DNA from: Norana najaformis | Lineage: Eukaryota > Annelida > Clitellata > Crassiclitellata > Hormogastridae | Reading direction: 5' to 3' | Assembly (NCBI GenBank): GCA_964023275.1 | Contig: OZ029927.1 | Coordinates: 8,851,720 to 8,915,719, forward strand | Length of the DNA stretch: 64,000 nt | Shown here: positions 47,327 to 64,000 of the stretch, in pieces | How the letters are laid out: each line of letters starts with the position of its first letter | Numbering within the stretch: position 1 is the stretch's first letter | Position numbers and translations under genes: made by a program | Notes under the pieces: generated by a model | Database searches by the model: none | What the model saw: the letters and a program-made list of their open reading frames with translations, nothing else | What the model was told of the DNA's origin: nothing

Positions 47327-49179
47327 TTAAATATTATAATAATAATAATAATTATTATTATTATGCATTTATTATATGTGCAAGGTCAGTAAATCTGAAT
47401 CTGAGGCACAAAGCAATTGTGAGTGAAGGACTTGCTCATGGTCCATACACAGTGATTGTCTAAGGTGAGGCTCGAACCCATATTCTCAACATTACAAGCC
47501 GGGTGCTCTATCCAATCAGCTACCATGCCCAAAATACAGAGTAATTTTGAGTGTATTATCCATATGAAATTTGGTCAAGTTCCTGATTACTGGTATATGT
47601 GTAAGTAAGGTAAAGCTTCCATGCCCCATGAGGAATGTAGGAGAGGTAATCATTTCCTTTTCCTAGGCTCTTGAGTTGGTAATGGACGAATTCCTGGTTC
47701 TGGACATGGGGCCAGCGCATCGTAGGACTGTTTACTTCCAAGCTTATGCTGGTACCAAATTATACTGCATGGTGACAGAAGCACGGTGTGTGCAAACAAC
47801 TTGCTCAGGGTCGTTACACGGATTTGAACCAGAAACTGCATGTAACATTGACCAAATGTGTTACTGATAGACCGCCGTGTCACATATGTGTCATGTTCTT
47901 TATTGATTGCTTGTCTTTCAGTGCACAGAATTTCAGATTTTTATGTGGGTCTGGCATTGTCAGCTGGATATTGTTCTGCACAACTGCAACATGGAATCTA
48001 TGTTGTGGTTGCTAGTTGTAGTCTGTCTGGGAAATTCTAGGTTTTGATTTTTGTCTGATGAAGAACCGAACTTTTCTGTTAATTCTTAGCAACTCTGATG
48101 ACAATCTGCTCAAGAACGTTGAATTGTTTGACAAGCTGTCATTACGGTTTAACGGACGAATTCTCTTCATCAAAGACGTCATCGGTAGCCAGGAAATCTG
48201 CTGCTGGTCGTTCTTTGGTCATGGACAGAAGATTTCCGAGGTGTGCTGTACGTCCATTGTCTATGGAACGGACAAAAAACACACGAAGGTACGACAGCTT
48301 TCTCTCTCTTTTTTACTACGGCTTTACCTGGAAGTGACCGTTGATTGATGCCCTGTGCCTTGTGATAATGATCCTATAGAAGTCACTAGATTAAATTTCA
48401 GTTACTTGTTTATTGATCTTCTTTGAGTTATTTCTATAGGACAGAGGTTGACACTTGCTTAGAAATGTTTTTCTTACTCATTAGGGCAAATTTTTTTATT
48501 TGACTTAAATGCTTTGCTTTTTACAGCTTTCTTCTTCTTCTTTCTTCTTCTCTCTTCCATCGGGCATGTGCCGACGATGAGGTCTGAACAAGATTGTCTT
48601 CACTTTGCTCTATCCTTGATTGTGTGTATGACGGTTCTCATGTCTGATCTCTTGATTTCCAAGTCTTCTCTCACATTGTCCATCCATATCTTGCTATAGT
48701 AAGTAAGTAAGTCACGTTTGTTAACACACCATATGTCCATTGACTGAGCAAGGAATCATAGGCACAGGTGGGTCACTGCAGTCAGACAACAAAAGCTAGA
48801 TGATACAAGAAGGTCTTTAGCCACTTTATGAATTTGTCACCTTACCCTTATCCATAAAACATGATGCCCTAATGAACAGCGAGAAGGGCAGATTCTTTTG
48901 AATGAAACTGATTGTAAGCTAGCCACAGACGAGGACTTGCTGCACAATTCTTTCAAAAAAACTGTTTGTATTGCACAGGTTGAGTTTCCTGAGGCGAGGA
49001 TCTATGAAGAGACGCTGAACATCCTTCTGTACGAGAACCGCGACTGCCGACCAGATGCCGAACTGATGCAGGCTACAAAGCACAACCCGAAGGCAACGGA
49101 CAACATCAGTGACGACGAGCTGGAAGACCGTTCTGATTCACGAAACGATCGCGGCGCCTCCACCTCGCGAAGAAAATGA
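45507..49179 (+). CDS. KCTD10: BTB/POZ adaptor of the KCTD10/KCTD13/TNFAIP1 (BACURD) group, 5 exons
   Basis: The CDS joins 45507-45681, 46281-46537, 47092-47144, 48090-48288 and 48979-49179: 885 nt, 294 residues plus stop. All phases agree and all introns are GT-AG. The BTB/T1 domain spans residues about 18-108 ([54 protein letters not shown]). It is followed by the family's [51 protein letters not shown] and [19 protein letters not shown] blocks. Family members tetramerise or pentamerise, bridge CUL3 to substrates and promote degradation of RhoA; vertebrate members also bind PCNA and polymerase delta. The C-terminus is short (about 15-35 residues less than vertebrates) and lacks the basic IHIKRPD-type end. 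The ATG at 45507 is the first in-frame ATG after the acceptor-like TTTTTCAG at 45431. The symbol is by family; it could equally be the ancestor of all three paralogues. Confidence 0.95.
45682..46280 (+). other. KCTD intron, no recognised content
   Basis: A 599-bp intron without an identifiable repeat or RNA gene. Confidence 0.7.
46281..46537 (+). CDS. KCTD10: KCTD gene second coding exon
   Basis: 257 bp; acceptor GTTTATAG, donor GTATTT; exits in phase 0. It encodes [20 protein letters not shown] and the [20 protein letters not shown] segment. Confidence 0.95.
47092..47144 (+). CDS. KCTD10: KCTD gene third coding exon (53 bp)
   Basis: A small exon between TTTTTTTTAG and GTAATT encoding [17 protein letters not shown] plus two bases of the next Ser codon. 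It bridges the flanking exons exactly as in KCTD10 (KPAVKLLYNRSNNKYSYTS). It is too short for an ORF scan and was found by expectation of the missing segment. Confidence 0.93.
47293..47365. repeat. (ATT)n / (AAT)n microsatellite
   Basis: TTATTATTATT followed by AATAATAATAATTATTATT; partly self-complementary, in KCTD intron 3. Confidence 0.92.
47395..47531 (-). repeat. tRNA-derived SINE, family D (copy 4)
   Basis: Minus strand: the head GGTAGCTGATTGGATAGAGC is followed by a B box GGGTTCGAGCCTC. The body contains GAGCAAGTCCTTCACTCACA. Inserted in KCTD intron 3. Confidence 0.8.
47575..47885 (-). repeat. tRNA-derived SINE, family C (copy 3)
   Basis: Minus strand: head CGGTCTATCAGTAACACATT, then the TTTGGTCAATG region, and a body with AGTCCTACGATGCGCTGGCC and CATGTCCAGAACCAGGAATT. 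The end matches the SINE at 32.0 kb. Antisense to the KCTD gene. Confidence 0.85.
48090..48288 (+). CDS. KCTD10: KCTD gene fourth coding exon
   Basis: 199 bp; acceptor ATTCTTAG, donor GTACGA. It encodes [38 protein letters not shown] and [16 protein letters not shown]. Confidence 0.95.
48320..48402 (+). mobile_element. LINE tail fragment
   Basis: GGAAGTGACCGTTGATTGAT ... GATAATGATCCTATAGAAGT then CACTAGATTAAATT matches the untranslated 3' end of the AGATT-tailed LINE family (26.6-26.74 kb). Confidence 0.55.
48525..48705 (-). mobile_element. LINE C-terminal fragment
   Basis: The minus strand reads [20 protein letters not shown], then a KDRAKWRQ segment and a final P-M-E-E-R with lysine-rich tail. 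This is the W-M-D-x-x-R-E-D / K-W-R signature of a non-LTR retroposon end. Confidence 0.7.
48979..49179 (+). CDS. KCTD10: KCTD gene last coding exon
   Basis: 201 bp from acceptor TTGCACAG to TGA. It encodes [20 protein letters not shown] and a hydrophilic tail ([23 protein letters not shown]). The tail lacks the basic motif that ends vertebrate KCTD10/13. Confidence 0.94.
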   Translation, partial: VEFPEARIYEETLNILLYENRDCRPDAELMQATKHNPKATDNISDDELEDRSDSRNDRGASTSRRK

Positions 49180-52100
49180 CTAGTATTTCCCAACGGGTTT
49201 TCAACTCTGAGTCGCCGTGAGTCGAGCCCTCGTTTGTGAACCGTCTTTGCTGGTCGTTGTGGGCAATTCGTACATAATGAGTTGTAGTTCTGTGCTTATT
49301 TGAAAGTGAGATGTAGTCGCCCTAGTAAAATGTCAAAATATTTTTGCTCAAAGTCAGTTCAGCAACTTTTGGATGCTTGCTTCAGGCATTTCTTAAAATT
49401 ACGTTCACGCAGAGTTTGTGTCGTCTGCTAGGGTTACTCTTAAATATTCTGTGGCATCCATTCAGGAATCTCTGAGGACATATGCTAGGTTAAAATGTCT
49501 ACCTGCAGCTGCCAATCAGCCAAGAGAGACTTAAAAAACACTGACTCACGGTTGGCAGAACAACAATTTATTTGAGCCATTTCAGTGTAGCCACTCCCAA
49601 GCTTTAATCTCACCACTTAAATACAACACTTGCTCTAAGAATAAGTTTACTATACAAGTCTAAACATGGCATGCAAGAGTGAACGTAACTTAGTTGATCA
49701 CAAGACTCAACTTTTGTGTCATTGTTGTGCAGGGTTCGATATGCTGTGTTACGTGAAATTTAAAATTCACTGCAAAGCTATACATGCCGGGTTGCATTTA
49801 AGCTGAAACACCTTTTAATCCTAGGAATAATGTTCAACGTGGAATGATGCAAAGGAGCACCTAACTAGGTATAACCTACAAATTTGTGAATAAATCCTGT
49901 TGCTGTGATGTCCTAAGATCTGTATTTGGCAGGTTGAGGTTGGCATTTAGTTTTAGGTAATGATAATCGAATTTACTCAAATTTTTTGTTAAATGCTAAG
50001 TTGTTGCTTTCGTTGTCTCTCCTAGACTTTACAAATGTAAAGCCGCCATTGTAAAATACAGATGTATTTAATTTCTTTGGCCATAAAGCTTGTGCGAAAA
50101 GAACTGAAATGAAGGTTTCATGGTCAAAGATTTCTTGATGGATTTTCAGGTTTCAGGACAGTGCGCCAATCTTTGCCAGTATAACCATTTCAGCCTGATG
50201 GAATATTACTGCAACCTTATGCCTGGATAACCATCGATAATGAGTAGGTTAGGGCAATGGTTTTAAGGCCTACCAAGCACCAAACTCTTCACAGCCACAG
50301 CCAGTGCCTCGAAATCTAGGCAACACTTTTTACCTTGGAAATTTGCATTCACAAATCAACCTACTTCAAGAATAAAAATTAAAGTACCAAAAAACAAAGA
50401 ATTTCTTTTTCTCACATGTGATATAAAATTCTTATTTTGAAATTTGCAACAGTTGGCTCACAGTATTTCTCTTTCAGCTAACATCTTCTGCTAGCAAAGC
50501 CTAGTGCCATCAGAATAAGACTTATACTGTCTTAGTCTGTCTGCAGTGTGGTATCCCAATCAGTAACACCTGCTTAATGATCTAATGATTGTGAGTTAGA
50601 GCCTGCTGAGCAGACTGTGTGACAACCTTTGGGAAGATTTTTGCACACAATTGCTTCTGTCACTGAGTTTCGGCTGGGGGTCAAAGGTCCTTGTGGGGTT
50701 ACAGGAGTGTTGGAAAATTGGTTTGCTGCAGCCTATGTCAGGTCTGGCTAATCGCAGCATCGTTCTCACTCCAGCATTAACTGATAAGTCTGCCACCTGT
50801 GTAGAGAGGTTGTTTGCCAGATGTAGGCACCTCTGAAGAAACACAGGATGACTTACGTTGATGTGTGGCCTGTTAGAGCAAACAGCCCAAGACAGAACAT
50901 GTCTTGGCTTAAGCCACACCCGTTTTGATCCCACATTTTCAGTTCTTCAAATACACTATTAATGTAAAAAAGGTGAGATGTAGCGAGGCGCTCATCTGCT
51001 TTTTGTGGCCCAAGAGCCGGCATTGGACAATCTCTGGGTCCTGGACACAGGGCCAGTGCATCACAAGACTTGCCGTTTACTTCCCAGCATATGCCTGAAC
51101 CAATATATACTGTTAGGTGACATAGGCATGGTGTGCGCAAGCAACTTGTCCAGGGTTGTTAGATGGAGTCAAACCTGCAACCGCATGATCATCGACACTA
51201 TTAATGTATTCCTGGGTAAATGTAGATATGTACAGTGGCCCGGGAAATGTTTAAAAGTTGTATGAGCCAACCTCAGCCAAGTACAGACCTAAGGTGGATA
51301 AAATTAATTTGTGATGTAATATCAGTGTAGATATCAATGTACAGTATTATTTTTTATAGTATTAGTGTTTGTTCCGTGGCATAGGTAGGCATAGATATCT
51401 CCGTTGGCCAAAAAAGTTGTGTGAGCATGCTACTGCCTCGGCGTCACAGAGCCGAAACTTGTGTGAGCATCGGCGCCTTTGGCTCCAAGGCTCCCAGGCC
51501 TCTGGATATGTACAATCTTGCGTTCTGTCATAATGAATCTGTTTCTTCAAATTTGCTCTGCAAATGCAATATTGCATTTCAGATGTACAGCTATAGTTGC
51601 AAGGCAATGGATGGCACATTACACCATTGTAGCACTGGTGTGCAGTCAATAACTGTCACCACTCATTTAGATTGATTCCTAAATTTTAACAACCTGTAGC
51701 TTAATCGAAGCTGCACTACTATCGCTTATTGTCACAAAATGCTTTGTAATTTCAGTGTAAATCGATGGTCGGTATTTTAGCACGACATGCTTAAGTCTTT
51801 ATTTCAACAAGTGCAAATTTTTCTCAGATTCCTGCTAAAGTATGATGATTTAAATGCAGATTAAAGTTTACAAAAGAAATGGTGCAAAGACTGGACAGTT
51901 ACAGAGTTGCTGTTTGGAGCTTCTAAAATGGAGTTTAAATCCTGCTCTGCAAAAAACCACATGGCCTGAGGCAAGAGTGCTCTAGGAACACAGTTCCTAG
52001 TTACTTGGTCAAAAGCTTCCTTTAACTTACTTAACCTCCTTTAACTTAACTTATACACTTATTCACACAAGACCAACCCAGTACAAAACTGCAGTTGTAA

Positions 52101-52469
52101 GCAAACATTCCCTGACTTTGTACACCGTAAAGTTATTTATACACCCTTTAGTTATTTGACTATTTACTACTCGTGGTTCAGCCGACAGCCAACAAAGCTA
52201 ACATAGTATTATACCAGCAGCTAATTTGTGTATGATATCCACATTTCAAGTCTGTCACTGAATCAAACTCATGCGGAGAATTCATCAACATTATGAAAAG
52301 CTAACCTAATTTATCAACAAACTAATTACAATGCACAAAACTAATGCTTTGAGAAATGGTGATGTTGACAGATACTTGTTAGCTTGCTATCACAAATGAA
52401 CACCACAGTTAGTCTTGGTTCTATAATTAAAATCGTACTGATGTTTGGTCTGGTTTTCGCCTACGTCCT
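49180..52469. other. Convergent 3' intergenic region, KCTD / FAM114A
   Basis: It holds the probable 3' UTRs of both genes and a family C SINE (50985-51200). AATAAA at 49889-49894 (+) is a candidate KCTD poly(A) signal. TTTATT at 51798-51803 (AATAAA on minus) is a candidate FAM114A signal. Nothing else was recognised. Confidence 0.55.
50985..51200 (-). repeat. tRNA-derived SINE, family C (copy 4)
   Basis: Minus strand: CGATGATCATGCGGTTGCAG then a degraded B box GGTTTGACTCC, and a body with GCAAGTCTTGTGATGCACTG and GGACCCAGAGATTGTCCAAT. The 5' head is truncated. Confidence 0.75.
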
Positions 52470-63514
<11,045 letters not shown>

Positions 63515-63925
63515 TAAGGCAGTAGGGAACGAGTTTCAAATACAGCAACTGATTAGTCAGATTCAAGCCAATTCACTAGAGATGCAAAATAAAGACGTGT
63601 CAGTGTTCCAGCAGGCACTAGACTCTACTTAGATTTTATAGCCTGAAGGAGCAGTTCTATACCTCTCCAACAGCAAAAACTTGAAAGATTTTGGTTTTTT
63701 GTAATATATTAGATAAATGAAAAGTTCAATCACAACAGTACTTAATCATCACAGCTTAAAAACACACAAATCTATCAACACTTGCAACTCAAATGTATGA
63801 GCCTGTATTTGGGGACTGTTACAGAACCTCAGAAAATTTTATCTGATGATGATATGTCCAAAGCCATCAGCAGGAAAAAATTGGTGAGATTCGGTAACAG
63901 TCCCCAAGTCCCGTACCCAATCGGA
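63515..63925. other. Upstream flank of FAM114A, nothing recognised
   Basis: No CpG island, TATA box or repeat is obvious next to the start codon. The promoter may be elsewhere. Confidence 0.45.
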
Positions 63926-64000
63926 CCCTTCCTGCCTATCGATTTTGTTTTGACTCAGCGTCTGTGAATAACCTGGCTCCCGTGACTTAGCTTTCTTTGT
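63926..64000 (+). mobile_element. Retroposon 3' end fragment, cut by window edge
   Basis: TTCCTGCCTATCGATTTTGT ... CAGCGTCTGTGAATAACCTG matches 39210-39280. The end of the element lies beyond the window. Confidence 0.5.

Overview
The window is nuclear DNA from an animal, most likely an invertebrate bilaterian. Genes are split by many GT-AG introns, tRNA-derived SINEs and non-LTR retroposon tails are dense, and microsatellites of almost every type are present. The species cannot be named from the sequence. Three genes are well supported. Each resembles the single ancestral form of a group that vertebrates hold in several copies (Lhx1/Lhx5; KCTD10/KCTD13/TNFAIP1; FAM114A1/FAM114A2), which argues for a non-vertebrate.

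Layout. (1) 3315-32508, minus strand: a complete six-exon LIM-homeobox gene of the Lhx1/5 (Lim1) group, 532 codons. Its introns are large and loaded with repeats, but also hold several non-repetitive GC-rich islands that could be regulatory. Its promoter side (32.5-33.5 kb) has a TATA box, a CCAAT box and a striking tandem array of cAMP-response-element-like sites every 43 bp. (2) 33.5-42.3 kb: a repeat-rich intergenic stretch with two direct copies of a ~375-bp segment, SINEs, LINE tails and long simple repeats. (3) 42.37-42.66 kb: a CpG-rich candidate promoter. (4) 45507-49179, plus strand: a five-exon BTB/POZ gene of the KCTD10/13/TNFAIP1 (BACURD) group, 294 codons. (5) 52470-63514, minus strand: a thirteen-exon FAM114A gene, 566 codons, convergent with the KCTD gene. 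All three models were read exon by exon, and every splice phase and total length is consistent.

The genes are not an operon and need not act together. The first is a developmental transcription factor, the second a CUL3 ubiquitin-ligase adaptor acting on RhoA-type substrates, the third a Golgi/membrane-trafficking protein. The mobile fraction consists of at least four tRNA-headed SINE families, a 5S-rRNA-derived SINE, an unassigned short repeat family, several LINE lineages (including a near-intact reverse-transcriptase frame at 17.5-19.1 kb) and one TA-flanked, inverted-repeat DNA transposon remnant. I recognised no LTR element, provirus, CRISPR array or functional RNA gene.

The most notable non-coding signals are the 43-bp-periodic CRE array next to the Lhx1/5 promoter, perfect hairpins at the same internal position of two copies of one SINE, and a SINE copy reduced to its A-box head and tail.
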